This document shows, piece after piece, positions 43,812 through 55,429 of a stretch of DNA of 64,000 bases. The stretch spans positions 16,977,187 through 17,041,186 of the forward strand of contig OX578284.1 in assembly GCA_951217055.1 (NCBI GenBank), in the 5' to 3' direction. The position numbers and the translations under genes are program-made. A model generated the notes under the pieces. That model had not been told where the DNA came from. It worked only from the letters and a program-made list of their open reading frames with translations, and ran no database searches. The DNA is from Gerris lacustris (taxonomy: Eukaryota > Arthropoda > Insecta > Hemiptera > Gerridae). Position 1 is the stretch's first letter. The number at the start of each line of letters is the position of its first letter.

Positions 43812-44391
43812 AGCTTGACAGTTATGTTTTTAATAATTCTGTTTGTACTCGACTGTATTTTCATGTAACTAATACCTTTCGTAATTTAACTTAGACATCG
43901 AGTAACTAAATGGAGTATTTAACTCATAATAAGTTAAATCCTTAGTTTAATTGTTTAGTGACTAACCCCCGCTCGAATGTTAACTCAAATTGGAGAGAAG
44001 TTTGACTTTACTCAAATATAGATTTTGTGTTACTCTACTGCGAAACTGAAATATACGTCGACATTTTGCTCTGAACGGATTGATTTTAGCTAGAGGCCAA
44101 ACACTACCTGCATTTTAACTTCGCTATCTTGATGTGATTCTAATTGATGTGATTCTAATTGATGTGATTTATATGTATATAAGGTACTACTTAAGTTGTA
44201 CATACATGATGCCGGTGTGGAGAAGAAGAGATTGAACAAGACTGATAATATTCTTCATATTCTCTTATCATATTCTTATATGAAGGATAATTTGGTTATT
44301 AATAAAAGAAGTACATATTGAGTAATAAATTATTTACACTAATCATATTATTAATTAATTTTTTTTTTAAATTCGCAAAAGCACAGTAATC
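43812..44391. other. Unassigned; short GATGTGATTCTAATT triplication
   Basis: TTGATGTGATTCTAA repeats at 44132, 44149 and (partly) 44158. Otherwise nothing. Confidence 0.4.
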
Positions 44392-44394
44392 TTA

Positions 44395-44774
44395 GGCGGC
44401 TTTCACACTGCGTGCGAGACCGAGAGAGACCGAGCGAGGCCGATTCCGCTTGAGAAGCAAATGCATTTATTAGCAAGAAGCTATTCACATTAAACGCCGA
44501 GCAAGACCGGGCCAAGTGAGACCGAGCGAGACCGAGCCGACTCGGGCGTTTTTTTCTAGCGCTTTTGTTAGCTAAACGTTTTCAGCAACCGAAAATGCTT
44601 TTCGGCGGCCGAAAACGCTTAGCTAACAAAAACGCTCGAAAAAAACGCCCGAGTCGGCTCGGTCTCACTCGGTCTCGCTCAGCGTTTAAAGTGAATAGAC
44701 CCATACTAATACATGTATTTGTTTCTCAAGCGGAATCGGCCTCGCTCGGTCTCGCCCGCAGTGTGAAAGCCGCC
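44395..44774. mobile_element. 380-bp palindromic MITE, PIF/Harbinger type (TTA TSD)
   Basis: Inverted ends GGCGGCTTTCACACTGC and GCAGTGTGAAAGCCGCC match exactly and are flanked by TTA (44392-44394 and 44775-44777), the target preferred by PIF/Harbinger. The whole element folds: GACCGAGCGAGACCGAG motifs on the left pair with CTCGGTCTCGCTCGG-type motifs on the right, and GCTAACAAAAACGCTCG pairs around the centre near 44590. A 101-codon frame through the right half is an artefact of the GC-rich repeats. No transposase. Confidence 0.88.
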
Positions 44775-44777
44775 TTA

Positions 44778-45300
44778 TTAGTAAAAAATGTTTTCATATT
44801 TGTTGAAGACTCTTATCTTATGATTTCCCCAAAATTATTTGTGGACACAATTTCAATACTATTTGTATAGTATATTCAGTATTTTTTAATTTTTACTTAC
44901 AATTTTGACAGAAATCTACTCATCCTTTCTTATAGCCACTTACGATTACTTTAATTGTCGACTTTTTCTCATTGCTGTTAGAAGTTTTTACTATATACCC
45001 TCTAGACTTCTAGACTCCTTGTTTTCAAACCCTATGGTCACGACCCCAAAATAGGTTCGCAACATAATATAATATAAAATCAACGGAATAAATAAACGTT
45101 GACAAAAAGAAAAGTATATGAATAAAGAAGTTGATAAGAATAAAGCGGCAAAAGAAGGGGTATTGTAGCGAGGAGTATTAAAATTTGCCAGAAGCTTTAA
45201 TCGCTTTTCTTTAAACTTCCGACAAAGGACCATTCAACATGAGTGCAGACTTTTTATATAGTAAAAAAATTGATATAATTTAAAAAAGACACAATAAAAA
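44778..45300. other. Unassigned AT-rich DNA
   Basis: No supported feature. Confidence 0.4.
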
Positions 45301-45700
45301 TACACTGCCAATTAGTGTGGCACATAGCATCCTCGCACCCTATCATGTACTTTATTGTTATAATGTTAATTGTATAAAAACTATTAATATATAGTTTTAG
45401 CGATCTTTAACACTTCATAGCGGTGTCGCTGTTGGTTTTACTGAAAAATTGTATTTGTAAAAAATGTTTGTCTCATTGAATAGATGAAGTTAGATTTTTT
45501 TGCCGACCTAAAAATCCAATTTTAAATTTAAAGTTTACGTTTACGCGAGCGTTGCTCGTGAACGCTTGGACGGATAACGTTGTCCAACGAACTCGTCCTG
45601 GGCATTGGTATCATGAACATGTCTACTAAATTTCATCAAAATCGGTTGACATTTACTCAAGTTATCGTCGCACGTTTCATAATTCGCGGACACACAGACC

Positions 45701-45760
<60 letters not shown>

Positions 45761-45896
45761 CGGAACCAAAAATGTTCCCTGATGTCTGAAACGGATTTCT
45801 GTCTTGGAATTTTTAAAATCGGAGACATAAAACTTTTTCGTTCACGAAAGTGAACACAATGCTTCCGTTACCTTCGGTAAGCTCGGAAGCAAAATA
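45301..45896 (-). repeat. Repeat family A, copy 5, with (GACA)n
   Basis: Full-length A, colinear with 40744-41298 and very similar to it. The internal GTCTGTCT stretch is expanded on the plus strand to about 59 bases of GACA repeats (45701-45759). The end is GTTACCTTCGGTAAGCTCGG. Confidence 0.88.
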
Positions 45897-46384
45897 AACA
45901 AATCAATCAATGCCATTAACCTTATTAAGATGATCAGTGTGCTTAGTTTTTAAAAATACACACAACCCCTCCGCCCTAATCCAGTAATGATTTTATTAGA
46001 ATTCAGGCTCTTGGGGCCATAACGTATTCCTGCAATCCTTAGGGTATGCAATATGCAATGCACTGCATTCACGGTATAGAGTAGCGACAACGTTAAGGAG
46101 AAATTTATAGGGTCTTTGCTTCAAAAAGGTTGGGAAACGCTACTCTAGAACTCTAGACCAAGATGTGTAGAATATACTTCTACTATCTTGGCTCTAGACC
46201 AGGTACTACTTCCTCCATCTGCATAAATTTGCTTATGATGGCAGATATATTAATTTAATTCTGTGGAAGCTCACCGCATGCTTTACCTTAATCATGTAGT
46301 ATGGGGTATTCACAACTCTTTCTTTCTCCAGGATAAATTCGGACATAAACAGATCAAAACACTGTAACAATTTATTGACACTGT
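45897..46384. other. Unassigned
   Basis: Local phrases (ACTCTAGACCA, GGCTCTAGACCAGGTACTAC) repeat at 46145-46205. No gene. Confidence 0.4.
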
Positions 46385-46556
46385 CTAGGTCTGGGTTGAA
46401 GTTGCTGGTTTGCAAATGTACAAGCTTGGGATATTTATATTCATGAGTCTATCTAAAGTGGCGTCTATCCAGTTTAAATTGCAAGCCAGAATTAAATTGT
46501 ATTGATACAGCTGATTAAGCGACACACTAACTCTGTGTCGTCCATTACATATATAT
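46385..46556 (+). repeat. Dispersed repeat I, copy 1
   Basis: GGTCTGGGTTGAAGTTGCTG, GCTTGGGATATTTATATTCA, GCGACACACTAACTC and GTCGTCCATTACATATA match 56196-56340 in the same order. Unknown family. Confidence 0.6.
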
Positions 46557-47007
46557 GTATGTTTGTATGTATGTATTTGTGTATGTTTAGTTGTATAAGC
46601 CCTTTGGCAGGCCTAAACCTTCCATAGGCTGTATGCGCCCCAGAGTTAGTTAGAGTTAATAATCCTCCTAATAGTTAGCAACTATTTACGCGTGACACAA
46701 CCTGATCAAGTATGGTTCAATGGTTATTGTGCTAATTAAATCGTTCGAGTAGTTCACTCAAGTTAAACGGTGTGAAGCGTATTGTGGTTACTTAATCAAG
46801 CGTTTTGTTTGAACCAAATAGTTATAGTTTAACACTAAGGGGAAGAGAACTGCGAGTCTATTAGCATTACCTATCCAAATTCCAATTCTAATAGGCAGTG
46901 CATGTTATTTTAAAGACCAACTGGTCTATAAGCATTACCAGTTTTGTTTATACTTACAGAAATAAGCTTAAGTAGACTAGACAAACTTGCTCATCTCAAA
47001 AAAATAA
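46557..47007. other. Unassigned; short (TATG)n at 46555-46590
   Basis: Beyond a GTATGTATGTAT stretch nothing is recognised. Confidence 0.4.
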
Positions 47008-47721
47008 TTTTGCTTCCGAGTCTACGAAGGTAGTAAAAGCATTGTGTTCACTTATGGGAGGTGAACATTTATTTCTCCCTCTAAGTGAAAATTTCCACTC
47101 ACATTTTACGTTTTTAAGTGTCTGTCTGTTTGTCTCTCTGCCGGTCTGTGTGACCACGAATCCTTGACACTTTTATATCTTCCACAATGTTATCCTATTG
47201 TGATGAAATATTCAGGGTTTACGCGGGTTAGGCCCTAGATAGTACCCTATGAATTTTATCGCTCTCGGATCAATGGTAGTCTCTGTGCAATGGCTAACTT
47301 AAAACCCTCCTAACAATAATTTCTCGCGACCTAATGATTGATTTTTCTAAAATTTAGAGGATATTTGAGGATCAAAAGTTTGATGACGCCGTATAAATTT
47401 CTTCATGATCGAATTATTCTTAGCCCCTGGGCATGCGAAAACGTGACATCCCTGCCTCTGGTATAACTTCCATAATTTTCATCCGATTTCGATGACATTT
47501 TTAGGGGTGCTAGTTATGCCCTACATGGTCTCGTATGAATGTCACTGTAGTTGGATTTATTGTAGAAACTGCGCATGTGCAAACCTATAAATCCACCAAA
47601 CATCAATTTTTTAAAGCCTTACAAACCAAATTTCCTTAGAATTGGTGGATAGTTAGGAAGTTATGTTACGTTACACCATGTTTTTTTTGTGGAAGCTAAG
47701 TGCCACACTAATTGGCAGTTT
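47008..47721 (+). repeat. Repeat family A, copy 6
   Basis: Starts TTTTGCTTCCGAGTCTACG and ends AAGTGCCACACTAATTGGCA. GTCTGTCTGTTTGTCTCTC lies inside. The middle differs from other A copies, a sign of subfamilies. From 47722 to about 47900 a second, truncated A 3' part continues (CTTATCAGATTTTTAAGAAA, TTTCAACCATCTGCG, TCAAAACAATTTTGACA). Confidence 0.7.
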
Positions 47722-48065
47722 ATGATTAAATGTACTTATCAGATTTTTAAGAAATATCGATGGTTTGACGAATGTAGCCCACAGATGGTCTCTTGATAAT
47801 TTCAACCATCTGCGATCTTAAAATTTTGCAAAATTAATACATACTACCATTCTCGATAAAAATCAAAACAATTTTGACAAATTTTAAAGGGGATGAAATA
47901 AATTAGACAATATCGATAAACGTGATAGTTTGAGCAAATCTAAATTAAATAATTTAACATCAAAGTCTTAGAAAGTTTCGTCCCCGTCCTAATCAATGTT
48001 GCTAGAATCAAGTGCACTTAGAAATTTACTTTTTTTGCACATCTCTAAATGGTTTAAGTACTTAT

Positions 48066-48785
48066 TTTTCAAACATTTGACGAATTATCTCCGTACCTTT
48101 GGGTAAATTTTCTAAAAGTAAGAAAAACACATCTTTCGCTTCTGTTTCCAGAGGTAAATGGTGGGTTTAATTAACTAACTCCAGTGGTAAACGAGTAAGT
48201 GGTAGTGGAGATTATAGAGTAATGCCAGATGTTAAGTAGACACAAGTGTAAAGGAAACCAGTGTTGACCCGAGTTCTCCTAATAATGCCATTGTTTGTTC
48301 AGAGATTTGACGCTACTCTCTTGGTTTAGATTTTTGAAAATTTCGGTCGGTATTCGAGGTTTTGAAACTAGGTTTAGTTAGAACATGCTGATGTAGTTAA
48401 ATTAAGATTCACTTTTCATTCTTCCTCAAGTATGAAGTAGAATTGAATTGAACCCATTGGTTTGTAAAATCAAACATATTTAACATCAAGAATCAAGAGT
48501 TGCATGAAAATTCATTTTTTTTTGTAGTAACTCAACAACTAATTCTTGCATTTTTTTTTCTCTCTTAACTTCCGACGAATCTGCCAACTTTTCATCAATG
48601 GATTTATAAAAGTATTTGTGTCTATTCTGGCACATTGTAATTTTCATTAATTGGATCTTGTCCAATAATTTGTTTATTTATTTAACAAACTAAGATTCGT
48701 AAACGAACTTTACATTGAGCATTTCTTGCACGTGATATCTCATTGACACCATCACATATAAGATTGACACCAACATGTTTGAAGT
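48066..48785 (-). repeat. Dispersed repeat G, copy 2
   Basis: Inverse of 38757-39560: TTTGACGAATTATCTCCGTA, CTTCTGTTTCCAGAGGTAAA, AATAATGCCATTGTTTGTTC, TCAACAACTAATTCTTGCAT and TTTCTTGCACGTGATATCTC. It has a single copy of the 89-bp unit. Confidence 0.85.
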
Positions 48786-49527
48786 ATAAAATATTAATAA
48801 GAGTGTCTGTCTGTTGGTTTGTTTTATAAACAAATCAACAGTTTTATTCAGAGCTTTGTTAAATTTTGCACACTTGGCCTTCAAAGCAAGGGGAGAGTCT
48901 ACTGTACCCATGAGATTTCAAATCCCCTCCCTTCCCCCACCGCCCCTTCAGGCAACGCCGGATACTTCAGCTAGTTGCCAATAAAAATAAACCAAAGGAT
49001 AATTGTGCAAATAACCAAAACAGATTTGAATTGTAAACACAACAAACAACTTTGATAACCTCTAGTATCTCCCAGCTGTTAAAACTAAAATTATAACAAC
49101 TGTTTACCTTCAGCCAGTCGTTTTGTTATGTTTAATTTTCTGTTTTAGCATCGTTTATATTGACAATTATAACAGTCTGTTATGAATTGCTAATGCAGTT
49201 ATTAACTTTATGAGTAATCCAACCCTTTTAACTTTGTAAAAAAAAATATTTAATCGTTTTATGTTTATTTAAATATTTTTGCCATATTAAATTTAAACAA
49301 AATATAAGTCGAAGAAATAATTATAAGTAGGATTATTATTACGTATATTTACGTATGTACGTAATTACCTGAGTAAGAGAAATAGCTAACTTATAAACAG
49401 CCATTACGTATAAGATTGCCTTTTCCAGCCTCGGAAATATAAGTCTCACAATTAAATTTAATACAGTGTTTATTATGTTACTTACTATTATCAGCAGTAA
49501 TTACTAGTGAATGATGACGTTGATAAG
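48786..49527. other. Unassigned
   Basis: Minus-strand text at 48800-48900 (AACAGACAGACACTC, GCAAAATTTAACAAAGC) resembles the common core of A/B-type repeats. No gene. Confidence 0.4.
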
Positions 49528-49812
49528 GCCAGCGTGGCCTTGTGGATTAAATTAGTTACCAACCACGTTTGCTCGGGCATCACTGAATAAAGGACAGCAC
49601 AAGTTCGTGGGTTCGATTCCTCACCGTGATGCTCTGATTTATACGGCTCACTAATTATCACACCATACTCACTTTACATTGTACAGAGGTATAATATGTG
49701 AAGTGGCTGAAACTCTCTACCACGGGGCTAGTAAAATGGGCCTAAAATAGGGCCAACAAGCGGTTCGTCCTATCCGTTAAGTACTAGTACTAAGACCTTA
49801 CTACTACTACAA
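49528..49812 (+). mobile_element. tRNA-derived SINE, copy 2
   Basis: Colinear with 22041-22313: GCGTGGCCTTGTGG (A box), GGTTCGATTCC at 49610-49620 (B box), GCTCACTAATTATCACACC, CTCTCTACCACGGGGCTAG and a (TAC)n tail. It carries small insertions in the head (AATTAGTTACC) and is more diverged than copy 1. Confidence 0.85.
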
Positions 49813-50254
49813 CTGCCAGTGAATATAAAAATATAAGTTCTCATAATGCACCTTTTTAACAGTTTTACACATAATTTTTTAATAAGGTAGTTACTGCCTT
49901 CATATAAACATATATGTTGTAGCTTAAGATATAGGAAAAGGTTAATATACAGTATATCTCCTCTTTATTTGTAACATACGCATTTTATTTTATATTTTTA
50001 TTATTTCACATTAAGAGATCCGTAAAGACCAATAAATGAGGAAGCTCTCTTTATATTATAAAACAGAATAAATTGAATTTAGAACCTAACATAAACTCTT
50101 TACATCTTTAATATTATACTTAGTATTTTTAAAATGTCCTCTATATTTTTATTTATTATCTTTTTATTTATTTTTTTAATAAACTTGGGAGCTCTGACCT
50201 CCTGTTATAGGTTTTTTATTTTATTTTTATAAATAATGCAGTGATATCCCTTTA
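49813..50254. other. Unassigned AT-rich DNA
   Basis: No supported feature. Confidence 0.4.
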
Positions 50255-50316
50255 ATTCGAACCCAAGGAATTGAGGCCCGATGTATATTGCCCTACTGAG
50301 CCAAGAATCTAGTTGA
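50255..50316 (-). repeat. tRNA-like sequence, probable SINE head
   Basis: On the minus strand TTGGCTCAGTAGGGC (A box) is followed by CTTGGGTTCGAATT (B box) at tRNA spacing. The flank GGGATATCACTGC recalls the repeated TATATCCCTTTGTC text at the start of the window, hinting at a separate SINE family. Confidence 0.45.
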
Positions 50317-50639
50317 TATTTCGATTCATAATATAATTAGATAATTTGTAATATATTGAACTATTTTATTGATAAAAAAAAAACCTTTTTACTTACGTTA
50401 TTCGTTTATAACTTTGCAAATTTTATTCGATTTACATGACATTTTTTTTCTATTCTACTCGTCTTTAAAAGTGGGTTAACAGTCCTTGCTAAACATTGTT
50501 TACAATTTAAGAAAAACAAAAAAATGTTTTTTCTTCAAATAACGTTGTTGAAATTAAACACCTTCATTAATTTGGTGATATTTAATTATTTTTTACTATA
50601 GGTGTAATTAAATGCAATCAATACTGGTTAATTATAATT

Positions 50640-51189
50640 TTTTACTTTCTCATATAAAGAGGAAGTATTGTGATGGCGCGAAAATTCGATTTTGAGATTT
50701 TGATGGATTTACACGTTTTTATGGCCAAAAAAGTGGTTTTAAAAGGTCTGTCTGTCGTCTGTCATCTGTCTGTCGTCTGTCTGTGCAGACGCCTGAAGCC
50801 TAAACTACTGGGCCGATTTTGACGAAATTTGGCATACATGTTCAGAAAAATCATACCCCGAGGCGAAATTGAGACATAAATTTTACCTCCAAATTTGGGG
50901 GCGCAACCCCCAAATACTCTGAAAACAAATTGAAAAAAAAAAATTCTAAAATGTAGTCAATTTAAATACGAATCTAACGATATAAGCCGTTTTTCCGGGA
51001 ACCTAGTTCTTGAGAAAATAGCTTTAAACGTGGACAGAGAGTGACCGGGTACGATTTCCCGCCGAGAAGAAGTTATTTTTATGATAAATTTCGATGAAAC
51101 ATTCAATAACAATTAAATGTACCTTTGAAGTAATTATGAACTCGTATATGAGAAATTTTGTCTGAGTTGTCTCGGACCGATTTTTAATT
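50640..51189 (+). repeat. Repeat family B, reference full-length copy
   Basis: Begins ACTTTCTCATATAAAGAGG with AAGTATTGTGATGGCGCG and ends GTATATGAGAAATTTTGTCT, CTCGGACCGATTTTTA. In between come several GTCTGTC units, ACTGGGCCGATTTTGACG, GGCATACATGTTCAG, GGGGGCGCAACCCCC, AACGATATAAGCCG and the B-box-like GACCGGGTACGATTTCCCGC. No frame longer than chance. Confidence 0.82.
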
Positions 51190-52249
51190 ATGTGGCGTTT
51201 CGTCCCGGGATATTCTTTTTAAGGTTATTTTCTAATCTCAGCTGTTAAATTCTGTTTAAAAAGATTGTATTTTTATTTAAATTATCCTCCATAAGAGTTC
51301 GTCATTATAATTTGATAAATACTCCAATACTTTACATACAATACCCAATTTGATAATGAAAACAGTTATTTCAGTAGTCCGAGAACGAAAATGTTAAAAA
51401 TAATGATGGGACTGATTTGGACTTGGATTTTCGATATAACAGCATAAACTGATATATTCCATCATCACTTTTGGAGTTGTAGTGTATCAAAACCAAAATA
51501 TAACCTTTTTATGAATAGCAACTAAAGTTTCTGATTCACATTAAAAATGCTGCGCGCGCATCTTTACTACAAAACTTTGATGCATATTTGGTATGGGAGG
51601 TTTCAAAGTCACAGAATAGGTTGTCTGATGCGAATAATATCCGGGCAAGAAAAAGTTAAAATTATTAGTTTCTTGTCCTTTTAAGAAAGCTTTTGACATA
51701 TTATTTCTTACGCTCAACTATAATATAGACAAGATAGTAAACAAGTTTAACCTAAAAACTTGGAATAACCTCTTAAAGCTTTTTAAACCATACTTTCTTA
51801 GACGTTTTATTTATTTTTGATCTTATGTTGGCCATTATGGTAAAAAACCTTTAACCTTTGATAAAAAAAAACGAGGTAGGTGATTGACTTTCCACTCTTT
51901 ACAAAGGTTCATCTCTTACAAAGAGTAGAACAGTGTAAAAAAAAAATTCTCTTTGAAAAATTCCATGCATAACTCTCATGTACGAAAATTAATGGGAATA
52001 TAAATATTTATAGTTAAAGAAATCTATATATACCTCTGATATTTAAATATTTATTTAAAGTCTAAAAATATCTGAAGAATGTATTCTTTTTTTAGATATT
52101 AGCTGTGTGTTATTTAGACGTATTTTAAGAAATCTCTTGATGAAACTATTATTACCATCAAATGGATTTTGGAATTGCGGTCATCGTGATACAGAGAGAA
52201 AATTAATTAATTGATCACTTAATTGTCAAATTAAAAACAATTTAATCTA
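51190..52249. other. Unassigned AT-rich DNA
   Basis: No gene, RNA gene or repeat boundary recognised. Confidence 0.4.
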
Positions 52250-52925
52250 GGCATCGCGTGGCCCTATCATTGAAGCGAGCGTATAGTAATAAATGTGTAT
52301 TAAGAAAATAGATAATCAAGATGAGTTGATAGTTTAAGTGTATGATTGTAGTACAGGGGGAGCCACCCTGCATTCTTACTATTCCACTAACTACACGCTT
52401 CGGACATTTACTTTTCAACTATTATAAAATGTGTCACTCCACTACACAAAAACTTCTGCTTGTATGCAAGTTGAAATGTTACATGCCTGTTTCAATTGCA
52501 CATTAAACGATGTATATGAAGTCTTATTAAAATCGATGCGTTAAAAGTGAGATACTGGTAAGATCGTTGATTTCTCTTTTTAGACATTTTGATAAGATTT
52601 AAAGTATTAAGCGATTTTTATCGCTTCATAGCAGAGTCGATGTTGGTTTTACTAAAAAATAGTATTTGTTAAAAATGTTTGTCTCATCAAATAGATGAAG
52701 TTAAAATTTTTCCCGTCCTAAAATTCCAATTTAAAATGTTCGCGCAAGCGTTGTGCGCGAAACTTTGGCAGATAACGTTGTCAAACGAACTCACACTGGG
52801 CTTTTGTAAAATGAACATGTGTACCGATTTCACTAAATTTGGCCAAATTTTTTTCAATTTATCGTCCCACGTTTCCGACACATGCAGACACGATATTTTG
52901 TTTGCTGAATGTAGGAAGCTCGATT
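52250..52925 (-). repeat. Repeat family A', minus copy with clear end
   Basis: Starts CTAGGCATCGCGTGG and CTATCATTGAAGCGAGCGTA, the inverse of the 17776-17811 end. Contains GTTACATGCCTGTTTCAATT, AGTCGATGTTGGTTTTAC and AACGTTGTCAAACGAACTC. It closes near a TGTAGGAAGCTCG remnant. Confidence 0.72.
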
Positions 52926-53404
52926 CAATAAATAAATAATATTTATACTATTTATTAAATGTCAACTAACAATAGGTAGTTGTTATAGTGCTAGTATAAT
53001 AGTTTTACATAATATGTATAACAACGACGGCATTTAATTCAGCCAGAGCTGAGGTAACCATTAATGGTATAGTTTCGTCAATTATAATTTATATTTTCAA
53101 TTATAATTAGTAAACAATGATGCATCCTATCATTAACATTTTACACTTAATCAACAAATAACTAATTAACATTATCATATTGTAAATAAATAAACATTAA
53201 CATAAATAAATATATAATAAAATATGGAAATGCAAACATGGTCAGTATTTAATACAGCTGAATTCGACTACTTTTGTTTGAAAAAGAGCCTTTTTTGTCG
53301 TAGAAACACTAAATAAACTTTTTGAGTTAATTATCTTTATCTTTAATTTTCTATTCCATTGTATAGTTCTCCAAATAAATATATGTTTTGGATCATTGAG
53401 TATG
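52926..53404. other. Unassigned AT-rich DNA
   Basis: Nothing recognised. The small frames are AT-biased. Confidence 0.4.
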
Positions 53405-54290
53405 TTATTAGGGTTTAGTAGATCGTCCTCGAAACCCTTATGCCGAGGGTGATGTTGATGTGTCTGTCTGTCCGTCGTACTTTTGTTCATATCCCCTGAA
53501 CCGTTCACGCTAAGGATATGAAATTGGAAACACTGGCGTAACTTTTTAACCCACACATATAGTCCAGGAGATAGCGTGCACAAAAGTGTCTGACTAACAT
53601 CAAGCTAGAATTTTGTATACAAGTCAATCTTTTAGCGCCTTTTAAGAATATGTGGTCGGCTAAGGTCGTCACATAGCTTGGCAATAGGCGTTTGAAAAAA
53701 ACAAACCGGTGCGGTGGAGAGCGGCCATGTCTTACCAATTATGGTGGACAATGTGATTATCATGATCCTGAGTACAGAATTAGTTAGTAGACCGAAAAAC
53801 AAGTTGATGTTAGTTTGTCCCTTGATAGGTGACAACGTTGATTTTTAGTAATATTTGAATAACTAACCTATCAAGTGTGAAAATAACATCGACTTGATTT
53901 TTGGTCTACTATTCTGTATTCAGGATCATGAAAATCATACTGTCCACCATAATTGGCGGGACATGGCCGCTCTCCACCATTTTGTTTTTTTCAAATGCCT
54001 ATTGCCAAGCTATGTCCCGCAGACGAACTTAGCCGATCATATATTCTTAAAAGGCACCAAGACATTTACTTGTATACAAAATTCTAGCTTGATGTTAGTC
54101 AGACACATTTTTGCACGCTATCTCCTGGACTATTGAGAAGTTAAACATTTATTATTATGCGAATGCGTAATGCGTAAAATTGTGCAAAGCTCACAAAATT
54201 ATTTTTTTTAAGTTTCGAGATGGGTTTCAAATGAAAGCTACTTAAGAGTAGATTACAAACAATATAACATTTAAACGAGTCTGCAAGACT
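53405..54290 (+). repeat. Repeat family C, copy 4, split by foldback H
   Basis: Opens TTAGGGTTTAGTAGATC, GAAACCCTTATGC, GTCTGTCTGTCCGTCGTAC and TTGGAAACACTGGCG, matching 531-650. After the foldback (53562-54130) it resumes with ATGCGAATGCGTAATGCG, TTTCAAATGAAAGCTACTT and AGAGTAGATTACAAAC. Confidence 0.6.
53562..54130. mobile_element. Foldback element H, copy 2, TA-flanked
   Basis: Ends GTCCAGGAGATAGCGTGCA and its inverse are flanked by TA at 53560-53561 and 54131-54132. The arms meet near 53850. Closely related to 5115-5691 along the whole length, including CAATAGGCGTTTGAAAAAA and TGGTCTACTA. No transposase. Confidence 0.75.
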
Positions 54291-54500
54291 GTGAGACATT
54301 TTCATGTAACGCTTTGTGGTGTCATTTTTTTGGTAACGCTTGTGTAACGCTTTTTGATGTCCCTTCTCTACTCTAGACAACACGTACCACTACTCTAACA
54401 ACACGTACCAATACTCTAGACAATACGTACTACTTCCTACCTAGTCCTAACCTCCTGTTACGTGTGTATCGCTTTTTGGTATCATTTTTTTTTTAACGCT
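54290..54500 (+). repeat. F-like repeat with GTAACGCTTTTTG phrases
   Basis: Three diverged GTAACGCTTTTTGGTGTCA-like phrases (about 54306, 54346 and 54464) and three ACACGTACCACTACTCTA-like phrases (54380-54430) form short local repeats related to the F block. Confidence 0.4.
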
Positions 54501-54593
54501 TTTCGAGTTTATGTGACAAAGTCAAGACATGAAAATGTCAAAATTATATAAATTAGACGAATATGGGGTGCATGTAGAAGCAAATCATCATTA

Positions 54594-54648
54594 AAGTACG
54601 TGATAGACGGCGAGGAATCAATATAGCACAGTAATTGGCAGACTTTTT
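54594..54648 (+). repeat. Family A distal end fragment
   Basis: AAGTACGTGATAGACGGCGA, GGAATCAATATAGCAC and AGTAATTGGCAGAC, the A end normally reading CACACTAATTGGCAGT. Confidence 0.55.
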
Positions 54649-54900
54649 TCTTTTTATATTTTTCTAATTATAATTAGAATATCGTGAAAGACTTCCATAA
54701 CTCTTTGTAAAAACAGAAGAAATCACGTTAATTAAATCATTTCTGTTAGGGTACAACCCCTTCAATCATTGAAACAGAACGTGAATAATTTTTCTCTCAT
54801 ACAAATTGCATGTGTATAGATATATTTTAATTAATACAGTACCTTTCTACTCTCTTCTTTATTATTCTTATTATTGTTGATACAAACCCTTGAATAGTAT

Positions 54901-54927
54901 AAAAAAAAAAAAAAAAAAAAAAAAAAA
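54901..54927. repeat. A27 homopolymer
   Basis: Twenty-seven uninterrupted A residues with no LINE or SINE body identified upstream, so it may be a simple expansion. Confidence 0.9.
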
Positions 54928-55429
54928 TTATGTAAATTTACATTTTAGAGTGGCTACGCATTTTCAGTCGGCACGGCTAAAATATCATCATCGCTCAGCT
55001 AGAAAAACTGTGATGCAATAAATAAGAAGAAAACGTGGGAAAATTATTGGGTACATATTCTTATTAGAGGGCAATAAGGGTCAATTTTACAAAATTAAAT
55101 TTCATTTTAAGGGCATATCCTACAAAAATGTTTGAGTACTATAAAATGAGTGTTGATTAACTAATTCAAATTATACGTCCAAGGATTACTTATGAAACAC
55201 CAAATGATTACTCAATACTCTATATCACCTGAAGTACGTCTGTCTGTAACATTAAGTAAGTTTATTGAATAAGATAGCAGTCACAATATCATTCCTTTCC
55301 TTGATTCCTATTTTTACTCGCGATACTTGCATCGCCTAAAAGAATAGACCATGTAAAATTTTTTCGCTGAAATTTTTATTTTAATTTCAGCATGTGAGAT
55401 GAATCTTATTGAATACTGAAAACCGTGTG
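54928..55429. other. Unassigned
   Basis: No gene. ATTTTCAGTCGGCACGGC at 54960 is close to 'TTTTCAGTGCCG' at 61951, a possible half-motif. Confidence 0.35.

Noticed and set aside
44565..44870. 101-codon Arg/Lys-rich frame
   Set aside because: Runs through the right half of the palindromic Harbinger-type MITE and into AT-rich flank. The sequence is explained by GACCGAGCGAGAC repeats.
48690..48911. 73-codon minus frame starting MGTVDSPLALKAKCAKF
   Set aside because: Crosses the end of repeat G and an A/B-type core; the homologous part of G copy 1 is not open.
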